Shown here: positions 37,580 to 50,000 of the stretch, piece by piece | Layout of the letters: the number at the start of each line of letters is the position of its first letter | How positions within the stretch are numbered: the stretch's first letter is position 1 | Assembly: GCA_914767715.1 (NCBI GenBank) | Contig: OU612075.1 | Location: 9,796,001-9,860,000, forward strand | Reading direction: 5' to 3' | Source: Membranipora membranacea | Lineage: Eukaryota; Bryozoa; Gymnolaemata; Cheilostomatida; Membraniporidae | Length of the DNA: 64,000 nt | The notes under the pieces: model-generated | Databases searched by the model: none | The model's input: only the letters and a program-made list of their open reading frames with translations | What the model was told of the DNA's origin: nothing | Program-made: the position numbers and the translations under genes

Positions 37580-37799
37580 CTATGATTTTTCAAAAACTGT
37601 GACGCCCATACAGTACTGGAAGTTTTTGTAATGTAATGTTAGTTTTCTATCCCCAGTCCACTGTGGTGGGTCAAAGTTGACTTGTGTGTATGCTGATGAG
37701 CTCTGAACATTCATGACCCCCTCACTGGTAAAATTCATCAAAAATAACCTGTATGCTGCCATGTGGAATTTTTGGCACAGCATATACAGGCCTGCTAAG
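37580..37799 (-). pseudogene. Possible minus-strand terminal exon, unrecognised
   Basis: Open frame from about 37799 down to a stop at 37580, reading through LYMLCQKFHMAAYRLF, NVQSSSAYTQVNFDPP and LTLHYKNFQYCMGVTVFEKS. It looks like real protein but matches nothing I know. Unit 1 has two stops in it. A second minus-strand frame at 38114-38317, preceded by an acceptor-like 'ttgtttatag', may belong to the same gene. Whether it is expressed is unknown. Confidence 0.33.
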
Positions 37800-39062
37800 C
37801 GACACTGTCTCAGTCACATAAGTCTGGTATCATTACGATGAGTTGACAGTGAACATTGTACTGTCATTCCAGAAGTAATAGAATACAGTTTTGGACCCAG
37901 TAACACCATTACGTAAATTTCATCAGTTGGATATTGACAACTTTATCTTTGGGACTGCTAAGTTTGCATATTGAAAAGTGAATAGAACCACTGGTCAACA
38001 CGATGTACATATTATTAAAAGTAACAATCAGTTGGCTAAATCAAAGGAGTGCTCTATTCAATTTATCTTGATCAAAGAAACATGAAAGGGACCCGAGAGT
38101 AGTAGTCGAGCTACTACGATTTGCTATCTAGTATCCAACTAATGCAATTAATGTAATGGCCATCCCTGGAAGCACTATATTTTTCACATGATATTGTCTT
38201 GGCAGACGGTTGGCAACTCTTGGTCAGCGTACCAGTTGGGCCATCTTTCATAGGAAAAAGATCATACAGTGTGCGTAACTGTTCAATGGAGGATCGAACA
38301 AGCCAGTCTATAAACAATATTCACATAATAATTTTGTAGACTGATTTCATCAAAAAATTAATTTTCAGAAAACGGTTCTTCAGCAAGATGAGCTAAAGTC
38401 TTCCGTCTGCCCAATAGTGTGCTGGAGATACCACATCTGAATACGCAGCTATGGGCTGAGTGACGCTACCAGTAACAATAGGTGAAGTACTTCCTAATTA
38501 ATAGAACATGTGCTCAAACTACTGCAAGCTCGAGTTTGTGGATAACTGTATCAAATGTTCCTCTCCTGTTTGTTTGAATGTTAGGTAAAGCAACCCTACA
38601 TACCCACACTTGCAAAAATGAGTGTTAGTGCCAATATAATTTTTGCTAAGTTTCAAAATTCGAGATTCAAGCACAGAAAAACCAAGCTTACCATTCTATG
38701 TTCTTCATTAAATCTTTATAACCTAGAGCCAGAGACATCTAGCGCTGAGGTATGTTAAAGCTATAGTGTGCCTCCCAATATCTGGTGTCATTTTGAAGAT
38801 CCTAGCCTAATTAAGAACAGCATGGCAACCTTTTAAATAGCCTTCGTACGCAGCTGAAACCATTTGATTTACTAAAATGAGAATTCTTCTCAACTTTTCA
38901 CAACCACTAAGGTTATCTCCTCTTTATTGCTCTATAACATAAAAATATGTTTGAAATGCTAAAACTTTAGATCATGATGCCCTGAAGATAAGGAAAATCT
39001 TTGAAAAATATGATTATTGGCATGCAAATATCACATTCCAAAAAGCGCTACTATAGCTTTAA
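37800..39062. other. Spacer upstream of gene B, unit 3
   Basis: Homologous to 8240-9490 of unit 1. Apart from the minus-strand frame at 38114-38317, nothing supported. Confidence 0.4.
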
Positions 39063-39702
39063 AGTGCCTCGACCGGTATATAAGGGCCAGTCAATGTAAA
39101 GCGATCACCCAGCCATATCAAATTCAAATGGGGTTAGCAGCATTCAAATTCCTCCTGCTTTTTCGGAATTAAGAGGAGAAGCAGTGAATTATTTTTAATG
39201 GGAATCAGACAAGCTGATGCGGAATTGTGTGATACACATGCCCAATAAATTTTCATTCCAATAATGGCATTGGAAAGTGGTGAAAATATGACTGATGTCA
39301 TACGAAATTGCCCAGTTCCGATGATTTCAAATCATCCGCTTCAAAATATACGAGCTCTTATTGGTCAATTTTGACGTTATGATTTATGGTTTTAGAGGTT
39401 GCCTAGATACCGTTGTCAAGATTGAAATTGACCGTTGTAATTAAACCCTATAATCCCAAGTGTGATGAGCCAACACAACAATAGCTATATCGTAGCTTCT
39501 ATTCAACTTTATTTATGGGTGTCTGCGAATCACAAATTCTTACATAACACACTTGACCACTTGAGAATGCAACGTGGACTGGCTGTTAGAGGCGGAGACC
39601 AAGGCCATTCTCCGCCTCTAATTACATTGATCAGCCAATGGTCTTGCCTGTCACTTCACATGATTAATCCCCGTGCACCCCCTTCGATTCCTACCTCTTT
39701 AA
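39059..39702. mobile_element. 636-bp insertion flanked by TTAA, unit 3 only
   Basis: Unit 1 reads 'gctttaacaagatg' with a single TTAA. Unit 3 has the same sequence interrupted by 636 bp (39063-39698) with TTAA at both edges (39059-39062, 39699-39702). TTAA duplication is the mark of piggyBac-type insertion. The insert has no long frame, lacks obvious long terminal inverted repeats, and holds a hairpin (ttagaggcggaga ... tctccgcctctaa) near its right end. Confidence 0.68.
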
Positions 39703-39775
39703 CAAGATGAATTGCACTCATATGATACACAATGTATAATTGTTAGTTTCTTTCCTTTATTCAGTTTGAGCGACA

Positions 39776-42700
39776 ATGAGTTCACTCTTGTACACTACAA
39801 TTGATGCACTGTCCTACTTTCTCAACGCTCATTATGAAGTTGTGACCACTCTGCTGTGCTGGGCCTACATTTCAGTAATCACAGTGAGAAACACTCTCAG
39901 TGGGATATACTCTGGAGTCACACTGACATGTGAAGTGACTGCTACTCTGATCTATGATTCTGTAAAGATTCTCATACACTCGGCTAAGCTACTTGTCTAT
40001 GTAGTTCTCAAGTTTTCGGACTTCGTCTTGTTGATCTTATCATGGATCGAGCTATTGATAATCAATGTGAGTAATATTCAGTTTGGAGTCATGTGACAGT
40101 TGAGGATACCATAGCACCTGTCCTGTTATAAGAAGTAATGTAGTGCATTTCGCCGGGACCGGAGTCATCAAATCAGCATGCATAATGTGGGCCTCCTACT
40201 TAGTGAACTTTTTAAAAAAATGATTGTTCTACTTGGTTGATTGGGATTGTGAGACTTAATCATAAATCAGAAATATGCATGCTGTCATCTTAAACACTGA
40301 GTAGACATGAGAGCATCCCTTGCTACAAACCAAGGCAACCGTCCTAAACTGTTATAATATCATATAAAATTCAGCGAAGGTATTTGATAACAAATAATAT
40401 ATCTGTTTACAGGTGTACCTAGCTTTACAATGGGTTGTCCTCGGCCTAATTCAAGTTCTCTCAGCTATCAAGGATGGAGTTGTTCTAGTTCTCCACCTCC
40501 CACTCATTATTCTATCATCATTTGACGACCAACTTCTCTGGTGCTATGTGGAGTTATCTACTTTCTTACAAGCTTCAGGCAGTACTCTTGTGGCTAAACT
40601 CTCTGTTATTTTGTACCATATGTTATTGACTCCCTATTACATACTGGGTTATATTTATGATCTCGCAGTGGCCTCCAGCAGCTGTGTCTACAGGTCAGTT
40701 TTTATAGAAACATAAACATAGATAATATTATCTTAAGCTGCTCACTGCCACTTTTAGGGTCGTTGAGAATTCACTTACATGAGAGGTATTGGTTTGGGGT
40801 TGGCCAGCTAGGTTGATATTTTGTACCACTTACCACCTGATCTAGCCGGATTCCAAAGTTAACTAACCCAAGTGAAAAAAAAAATTTATAATCAAGACAG
40901 CTTATTCAGCGTTGTTGATTTTTACAGGCTTGTAGCTTTGACTCCAAGCATTGCTTCAGATTCTTGGAACTCATCCTACACGTTTTGTGCTAACACAACT
41001 GCCCAACTGAATAAAACATTCAGCTCTGCTTTCTCAGTCTATGGTGAGGTGTTCTGGGGTTGGACCAGCAGTATCTCACAGTTTTATTTCAGCTGTGAAA
41101 GTGTGATCGGGAAAACCTCTGATTATGTAAGTTAAGTCGCATGCTATTCCTCTGCTCATTTCCACAGATAATTGATTTGCTTTATGACAAAATTGTTAAT
41201 TTTCTAGAGGATGATGCTATAATACCGTCTATGGTGAGGGTCTGAATAACAAACTCTCTCTCTCATCAGTCGTCGAGCCGTTTGCTTTAGATGTCTTTTA
41301 ACCTGAACAAAATCCTTCATCGCTATATCTTGTCTATCAAAGATAGTTAAGAAACACTAATAAAGACTTACAGTTGCGTTTGATTTTATGTGGGCATAAC
41401 TGGCCCAAAGTTGATGCTGCTTTCTATCATTCTGCTTGCAGGATAGCCTTGTGACATAGTCTATCTCTGCAGCACAGCAGTGGTGGCGCTGCCTTCCATC
41501 AAGAAAGGCAACTCCCAGGGTTCAAAGTTTTGAGATATCAAACCAGTGTTCCATTTAGGCCAAAATATTTCTAAATTGTGGGTTTCCATTGTTTTCCCTA
41601 TTTGGGTACTCAGACTAGGTGAATTAGTTCAAGCCCTATGCCGCAGAGACGAACGTATGCCTCAACAATTCGCACATGCGCAGACTGGCTTTCTATTGAA
41701 GTCTAGTCTCCCACCCTCCCTGGTCCAATAATTTTATTTCTCCCTCAGTTAAAGGAGTTGTCCAACCACAGACATTGGATGAATAGCTCCAAAATGAGTC
41801 ATATTCTGTCTCTTATTATATTGTATATTATTATCTGGTATCAGAGACTATAGTTTATATATTTCTATTGTCTCTGGTATCACAGTTTATGGGACCAAAT
41901 CTCTAGTGGTGCTTAACCTTAAAGAATTATTTTTTTTCAGTCGTACTACGTGCCTACTGATATACATTTTGGAACTAAGGCTAGATTTCAGGACTTGTTA
42001 CGGCACGTTTGTATGACGCCTCTTATGCTCATCAATGAGATAAGTAGAGATATGCGGTTATACACTCAGTATATCTACAAAGCTCTTTTCTACTTCACGT
42101 GAGTCGCCAAATTATGCTGCACTATACAATTGTACACAAAACATGTTTTGTTACCTAGTTTCCTTCATCCACTCTTTGTATCACAACCATCCAAGATCAC
42201 GGCATGGTTTTGTATTTTCAATATCTCCCTTTTTTTTATATTCAATTTTGGTCGTTGCACCGTTTCCAAAAATCATCTATACTTATATCAACGGGCCTGA
42301 AATGCAACAGGAACCCCTCTCACCGGAAAATCTTTCATATTTCAGTTCTTGGAGGGGTACAAAGGGAATAGTTGAGTTATAAACTCCTAAGTTAATTGAT
42401 ATTCTCTGTTATATTATCTTTCTATTTATAGTTGTTTAAACAATCAGTTTACATGGCAAGGCAATATATGACACCTAATCTATTACATGTCTCTCGGTCC
42501 TACACAACTTATATCTCAATTTTATTTTAGGGCTGATAAGGAGCAGGCAAACTCTCAGCACAGAGGACAGATATTAATACCTTTACCATCTGTACAGACC
42601 AGTGTATACTGTATATTTGAGGACCTTATATGGATAACTTGGCTAACTATTAAAACTAACTGGCCTGTAATATTAGTATGGGCTGTGATCGTTATGACGA

Positions 42701-45098
42701 TATATGTGATACTGAAGTATCAGGGCACTCGAAGCTTGATACGGAGCAGACAACAGAGAGATGAGGAAAGATTGAGACTTCTGCAGCAAAGAGTTGATCA
42801 CCACCTGATCAACCAACCAGGTAAATCCAACAGAATCATCAAGCCCTGTTAACGGTGTATGATGAAATTGCAATATTATGATACAGTTAAAGAATTACTA
42901 GCCAACTTGAGAATAGCAAAAGTAGCAAACATCGTAACCAAATCAAATTTGTAATGCCCAGCAGTATAAATTTAAGAGAGGAGTTGTCCTCTTTATATCA
43001 ATGCGCTGATAACTCCTAACGTGTGGCAACTAATAACTGACAGGATATATCAAGATAACAGATTTTTCAGATAGACATGTACCGTAAAACCTCACCTATA
43101 AGTCACCGGACTTATAAGTGAATCACCCCCTCAGAAAAATAAAAATGCTCCAGTTATAAGACACCCCACAGCTATAAGACACCCACAGCTATAAGACACC
43201 GTGTCTTATAAGTGAATCATATCAGTAGTTGATGTTTGGAAGCTCTCCATCTTTGAATCAAGAGTCTATTAATGTTCAATTCCCTTGCAGTCTTGTCAAG
43301 GTTGTTTTTCTTTTCAACTGTTCTCATTACTTCCAGTTTCTGCTGAATGGTGTATGAGGTTCTTGGCATGTTTTATTTATTTTGAAAGACTGTGAGAGAG
43401 ATATGATATGCTGATTGTTGAAAAATTTGAATTTTGTGGCACACATTCACTCACTACAAATGAGTTGTTTTGGGGAAAAAGCTGCCCTCAGTGGGTTGTG
43501 AACTCACAACTTCATGATTACAAGTCGCACACTTTACCACTGAGCTATTCAGCTTCGGGGATTGTATTAGGTTTAAGTCCAAATTGAATATAAAAATGCT
43601 TCAAATGATAGTCGCGTCTATATGCTACTCTCTTACAGCCGCCTTCACTTATAAATCGCGCGATCTATAGGATAGGGATTACGGTAACAATATTATGCGC
43701 AGATGACTAGTCCTGTGGCAACCCTAACTATATTGCAGCTTTTCATGATAAAAGAATAAAAAACTAATTTATAGTATACAACTCAGTTTCTATTCAAACC
43801 TGGATTTTATTTGATAATCATTATCATTAGGGGAAAAGGCAGTCTCACTAATTAAGATATAAACCTCAAAATCATTTGCTGTGTTGTGATACACTTGTCA
43901 CATAGATCCAGCAGCACAGGGAGTTATTTGAAATTTCATAACGATGAGCCAAATAATAAGTATTTCATTTTAAGATTCTTTCTCCTTCCAGACGACGCCG
44001 GTGACCGACCTGAGTTCGACCCTGTGGATTTAGATTCAGATGAGGAGATGTTCAACTCAGATTCAGACAATGAGGATGAGGAGCTCATTCATATTCCCAG
44101 AACTAGGTCACAGACTTGTGTATCTAGGTCACGATCTAACACCCCAGATCACACTACTCCAGGGTAAGTTTTCAAACACTTTTTATGTGTTGTCTAATGC
44201 TTGCACATATTGGTGAATGCATCATGTTGATCTTTAACTGGTTTTAATAGAATCGGGTCTTTGATATTATTCTAGTATTCTCAGTCTAATTTAGAATACT
44301 GCTCTTAGTACATACACAGTCTGTTGCCCAGTTACAACTGATTTTCGCACAATGTAGAGATATGAAGGTACTGAAAGGGTACTACTTTGTATACACATTC
44401 ATGAATTATTACCTTTTTAATACATTCTCACCCTGATTGGGCCACAGGCTCTTTATGAAATTAGAGTAGTATTCTAAATCAGTATGAGAACTCTAGAGTG
44501 ATACAGAAAACTTGATCCTCTCACAATCACTTCAATTCCTCAACTCGGCACCAATAATTCAACTCAAAGGATTGCTCTAACGCATAAGAATCCCCTGTCC
44601 TACCTGATTTGATAATCTTGGTTTCTTCTTGTATGGGAAGAATCTCCTCCAGCCAAACAAAACAAGTTGAGAGAGGCCGTACTGCACTGTTTTTGAAGCT
44701 TCCTAGCTATCATAATATGGTCAGACAGCTCTGAGTCTGTCAATTTTTCATAGATAGAGTCTGTGACGCATTATTTCTGTAGATTAAATGGTTAATCAAT
44801 CATGTTAACAAAAGTTAAAAATAAAACACGGTTTAAGAAAAATGAATGTTTTCAATATTTTGATTGTTATTTCAGGGCTGAGACCAGAGATATCAGAAAG
44901 TTGAGACAGTCAGTTGAAGAAGAAAAGACGAATAGACAATGCATAGTATGTCACGTCAATGTTAAAAACATTATCTTACTGCCATGTAGACATTTGTGTG
45001 TATGCGGAGACTGTGTACAGCCCTTACTGAGACGTAGACCGAAGACGTGCCCCCTCTGTCGGGGAAGGATCAACCAGGTCATGGAAGTTTTTACATAA
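39776..45098 (+). CDS. Gene B copy 2: RNF26-like multi-pass membrane RING E3 ligase (537 aa)
   Basis: Exons are 39776-40066, 40413-40693, 40928-41126, 41941-42098, 42531-42820, 43992-44163 and 44876-45098; phases agree and the sum is 1614 nt. Exons 1-2 encode several hydrophobic segments, and another is at about 354-371 (WPVILVWAVIVMTIYVILKY). Then come a basic/glutamine-rich stretch, an acidic serine-rich linker (DSDEEMFNSDSDNEDEE), and a C-terminal C3HC5 RING: C486, C489, C501, H503, C505, C507, C510, C522, C525, ending NQVMEVFT. This architecture and the LPCRHLC core match RNF26, an ER-membrane ubiquitin ligase known in vertebrates to act on STING and on endosome positioning. It is longer than human RNF26. 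I infer orthology at family level; the function here is not shown. Confidence 0.85.
43080..43686. mobile_element. 603-bp TA-flanked element in intron 5 of gene B copy 2
   Basis: Unit 1 has 'agacatctaacaatatt' with no insert. Unit 3 has 603 bp (43082-43684) with TA on each side. The ends are inverted repeats: ccgtaaaacctcacctataa against ccgtaatccctatcctatag read from the right. TA duplication and these ends fit a non-autonomous Tc1/mariner-pogo type element. Inside the left part a ~20-bp motif 'agctataagacaccc' is repeated. A tRNA-like stretch lies at 43484-43556 on the minus strand. Confidence 0.75.
43484..43556 (-). other. tRNA-Thr-like sequence inside the TA element (probably tRNA-derived, not functional)
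   Basis: On the minus strand a D-arm/A-box (tagctcagtggtaaag), an anticodon-loop-like 'acttgtaatc' (UGU, threonine) and a B-box-like 'gtgagttcacaac' occur with tRNA spacing. The acceptor-stem halves do not pair well, so this is more likely a tRNA-derived fragment than a working gene. Confidence 0.45.
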
Positions 45099-46612
45099 AT
45101 ATTATGTAAATATTTTTAGACATGATATTTGTATAAATTTTTTTACAATGCTATTGCACCAGTGGTGTCCAATCAAAAATGCCGACTGAAACCTCAAAGC
45201 ATTGATTAACATTCTTAGATGTTTAAATCTGCAAAGAGCTTTGATAGATTTGTATTTTTTGTTCTTTATCTCTTTGGGAAATCGCCGTCGGGCTACCCTT
45301 TTTGGCAATCACCATTTTGCAATAATTTACCTCACTTATTTTTAGAGTCCTTTTGCTCCATTTTAATTAAGAACATAGTGAAGAGAGGCTTTGAATCTGC
45401 CAAATGATATTTTTATATCAAATATATTACGTTACAAACCATTATCACACAAACAGTTAACAGCCCATTTCGAAAAAAAAGGCAGTTTACTAAAGTGTGT
45501 CAGTAGCCTGTGTTTACAAGTACCAAACAAACACTTGTCTAGACAGGCTAGTGTGTCAAGTGATCCTCCCTCCAGCAAATAGGCTGACAAAATGTTTCCA
45601 CTTTGTAGGAGGGGGATACTGCATCCGTCACATTTGGCAAAACCCCCGGAAAAAATCCATAAAGCCTCGCATCAGTTCTATCTGACAGTGCAAGTGAAAA
45701 GAAGTCATCAAACGTACACGCATCATTGTATACATACAGCATAAAGCAGGAAAAAGGATTGATGTCTGTTCTAAGGACATAACTCTAACCTGTCAGTTCA
45801 ACATGAACCTCTACAGAGCATGATGATGCAAGATCAACTTGTCAATGGGAAAAGTGAATGAGTTCCTGTTTCAATACTAGTAACTTTGAGTTGTCCCTCT
45901 TACAAACAGGGAGCCATAACTCTAGAAAAAAAGTAATAGTAACGCCTGCGTACTGATATTATAATGATATCCGGATGCTGAAGTGAAACTGCCACAGAGT
46001 CCAACTGCTCCACCTACCTGACTGTGGTGAAATTCTTCTTACTGTGGGTAGACTTCATACTTATACTTATAAACAGGAGTAAGTAACAGTATTGAATTGA
46101 GTGTAACGTGATGGGTGATGACCTTATAAATTTGTGTATATAGATCACTATTGTAGATATTGTCAAAACAGAGCAACTAGTAGTAGTACAGATAGTCACA
46201 GGTCTACTCAAAACTTAACCACTTGGGCCTCTCTGTCCAATGGACTAGTCTGCTGTATTTGACTTACCTCAAATCCAATCTTTATAGGCCTTGATATGAT
46301 TGGCACCAGACATTCAGAGCTAACACATTGGCTACAGCCCCCCCCCCCCTGGTTTTTGTTGTTTGAAGGTAATTTATGACAGAGAAGATATTTTAACTCT
46401 CCTGAGAATATTGAAAATACCGCTATCCTGATAGTATTGCTTGGAGAACTTCCTCCTAGCTGTTAATGCATTCCTCATTTGATGAGTTTAGTCACCTGCA
46501 GCTCATTCATCAGCATTCAATTTCAAATCCAAAATCTTTGCCAAGTTCTCCTTAGATGTGCACAGTGAAAAATAGGAGATCTAATGCGTTAATTACAAGA
46601 TATTTCACTGTT
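45099..46612. other. Intergenic spacer, unit 3
   Basis: Homologous to 14329-15797 and 27844-29427. Only the interrupted minus-strand frame around 45560-45742 is noteworthy. A run of 12 C is at 46338-46349. Confidence 0.45.
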
Positions 46613-47030
46613 TAAAATATTGGTTGTATTTCCTAAAGCATGTAATCAGTAGAGGTGCATCGTGGGGTGGAGCTTGGATGTGGTAGAAAGAGCATTGCAT
46701 CAGTACCAAAAGAGAACAGTTTGTCTTAGAAATCAACAGTAGCGGTTTGTGATGAATCTGTATGAATTTTGCCTGATTTCTCTGTGAAATCTTGATTGAT
46801 CGGACTTCACCCTTGCAGTGGTATTATCAGAATTCATGTATTTTTGAAAGAGGATGCGATCCATAATTTTCCGGCTGTGAAAAATGATTCAGCTAGCAAT
46901 ATGATATCATACTAAAATCTATACAGTGTCTAATGTAGTCCTCAGCAGTTCTGATTAGAATAAAAAATGCTTTAATCGATATTAAAACATTAACATGGAG
47001 GAATTCAATTATTTTAGCTGAGTAAATATA

Positions 47031-50000
47031 ATGGCAGCAGCAGAGACTAACGATCAAGCCTTCACGGAATGTGGCTTATGTTTTGTCAATGATCAGCTGA
47101 AAAGATTGCCCTGTAATCCTGGACACATCTACTGTGTAACATGTCTAACCAAGGATTCAGAGGTTACCAAGATTATTAAATGTCCACTATGCAGGTAAAC
47201 TTTCTTTTTTACACTTCATAGCTTGAATTTGTTATTGTAGGCCCTACATAATGATATTGTGGTCAGTTGATGATAATCATTGATAGGCTATATGGTCAAG
47301 GTGCCAAGTACTGCAGTGGCCTTCAGTTTGCCTTTTATTTTCAGATCAGTATTTGATGAATGTATTGATGACATCCCATCAGCAGATGCTCCCTTAGACA
47401 AGTTTCTCTGCTGTGATGTTTGTATGAGAAAAGATGATACAAGAGAACTGGCACAGATTTATTGTGTAATCTGTCAAAAAAGGTTTTGTACTTCCCATGA
47501 AAAGGTAAATTTGCTCAGACTCAGTGAGGATACCTTTGGATATATCTAGGGTAAAGGCTTTGAGATCTTATGGTTCATAATTTATTGGTTGTAAGGCAGT
47601 AGTTAGTGAATTTAATTATCTCAAAAGTAAGCTCCTATATGACCTTAAAATTCTTTTAATGAGTCAACTAACATTGAGCAGTCCATATCAGCTTTGGATG
47701 ATTATCTTTTGACTTTATGTGTGTCAGGGCCTTGGTAGAGTTACTTGATAGTTAAATGTAGATTACGAATACTAACCAGTTTTCCCTCCTAATAGAATGA
47801 TGATATTTTGCTTAATTCTATCATGGCCGGCATGCTCAGCTCCCAGCTGTCTCAATGTAATAGACATTGACAATTGATTTCCATGTATTATATAGTATGT
47901 ATAGGTTTAGGATAATATCCGTCTATTTCCGATGTAACATATTTATTGAAGAGTCACAATGATGCACTTGATGACCACATGAGGATAAGGATGGATGAGT
48001 ATAAGAGAGATTTTAGAAAGATGGAGACAAGATACTGTGTCAAACATCCTAAGAAGGTTTACTCAATCGCCTGCGGGAAATGTAGTCGCGTGTTTTGTTC
48101 TGTCTGTATTGAGAATATGGATACCTGCTCTGATGGTAAATATATAACATTTTTATATTTTTTCCTTAAAGACTACCCAAATAAGTCCTTGATTCTTTTA
48201 TTGCACTTCTGGGAGACTGTGACATCATAACGCAGAGAATGGGAGTTACCTCACCTTATGGAGGCACCTTTTCCACCATCAATAATTCATGCCAAGTAGA
48301 ACATCGAATTTGTTTACCATTCAAATCTGATAAAACTTTATTCTATGTAATTTCCAGACTATAACATTCATTGGTCTTTGAGTAGTCTTTAAGATATAGT
48401 TTAAAGTGGTCGGAGTGATAGTTAAAGCTACTGTATCATTGACTTGGAGATCCTAAGTTTTCCAGAATTAGATAATATAATGAAAGAAAGTGTGCTCCAA
48501 CATCGTACCCTAATTTTCAATGAGAGATAAAAATAGTAACACAAGCAATTATAATGATTTACATTCCTCCAGGTAATAACCACAACCTGAAGGCAATAAG
48601 TAGTTTGGTTACTCTGCTCACTGACTTGGTGAATGAGAAGAAAGTATGGATATATGATAAAGAGGAGCACCTGTTAGGAATGTCAAAACAACTGACAGCT
48701 GTCATATCTGCCTGGGATACAGAGACGCAAGAGATGATTGAGAAGTTGCATGAAGCCAGAGATAAACATGTAGGTGTAGCATTTGGAGGATCTTTGTGTT
48801 GTTGAAATGACAGTTTCTATTAAGGCTAACCTCCTGTTATTGTCAATAAGTATTGTAAGACCTCCCATATCCCAGCTGATTATATGGAGTTGTCTACTCA
48901 GTCTATATGGGAACATTAATCCCAGATGCATTCAGAGAAGCAGGCAGTTCATTCAATTTCTGCACCATTTTGCTCTCAGTTAGTGGGCAGGTCGGAGCAC
49001 ACCCGGGGTCCAACAAGGCCCAGTAGTCAGTGAAGAAACGAATGCATGATTTTGATGTTTACCCCATTAGGTTATGGAGTTGATCCAGAAATATGCTGAG
49101 TTAGAGGAGAAATTGATAGATCTCAGAAATCAATCCAGAATTGAGATGACGAGTTTTCTGGATGATGAGATTGGGAGTCTACTTGATAAGCTCAGCAGAC
49201 AAGTAGCAAAAATAGATACCAGACTTTTCACTTATCATGAGGTATAAACAATTACATAAAACATTCTTGGTCTAGGTTAGAAATTGGACTTAGATTAATT
49301 CCAAATGTGATATGTAAAATCACTTTGATCAAGGAGGAGAATATATTACTCCTTGCTTTGATGAACAACAATATCTATTCATCTACTTTCTTTATTGATC
49401 ATTATAATGTTCTCCTTCTTGCTTTGAAAGAATAGTAATAGCTAAAGAAAGTGTTGAGTAATCATATTGATTGTATACCATCGGAAAGCTGTCGATGTCA
49501 GGAATGCAAAAAACCCATTTTTAGTGTCGCATGACGTCTTCATTGGTTTGTGCCATAACTGTACCTCAAGTCTCATCATCTCAACTGAATGCCATTATAT
49601 TCTACCAGGTAGACGTGGCAGGAGGATACAAAGAGACAGAGAAACTTATAGATGAACTGATGAATATGAAGATCCCTCAATATAAACCTTCATCTAATCA
49701 TGTCCAGCTCTCTGATACAGGTATTCACATTATTATAAGCTCCAATCGCAATTCCAAGCTAGATGAGGCATGTTGAAAGTCTTTTATTTGTTCTGATTGG
49801 CAATGCGCGTATGAACCCCTTCTAAAACAGGCACACATAAGGGTCATGCCATGCCTAAGATTCTAACTTAAAAACTACTTGTCCCATTTTTTTGATTTTT
49901 CATTGTTATTGTAGCTAAAGATTTGTATAGTGGAATAAAAACAGCCGAAACAATGCAGCTTCATGATGTTATGGTATCATTCATTTTGTTCACATTTTTG

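Larger units (their letters stand above)
29428..46612 (+). repeat. Tandem segmental duplication, unit 3
   Basis: Third and most complete copy: gene A and gene B are both open throughout. It is longer than unit 1 mainly because of two later insertions, a 636-bp TTAA-flanked element (39063-39698) and a 603-bp TA-flanked element (43082-43684), both absent at the matching places in unit 1. Confidence 0.93.

Noticed and set aside
43484-43556. Functional tRNA-Thr gene
   Set aside because: A- and B-box-like sequences and a UGU loop are present, but the acceptor stem does not pair and it sits inside a transposable element.
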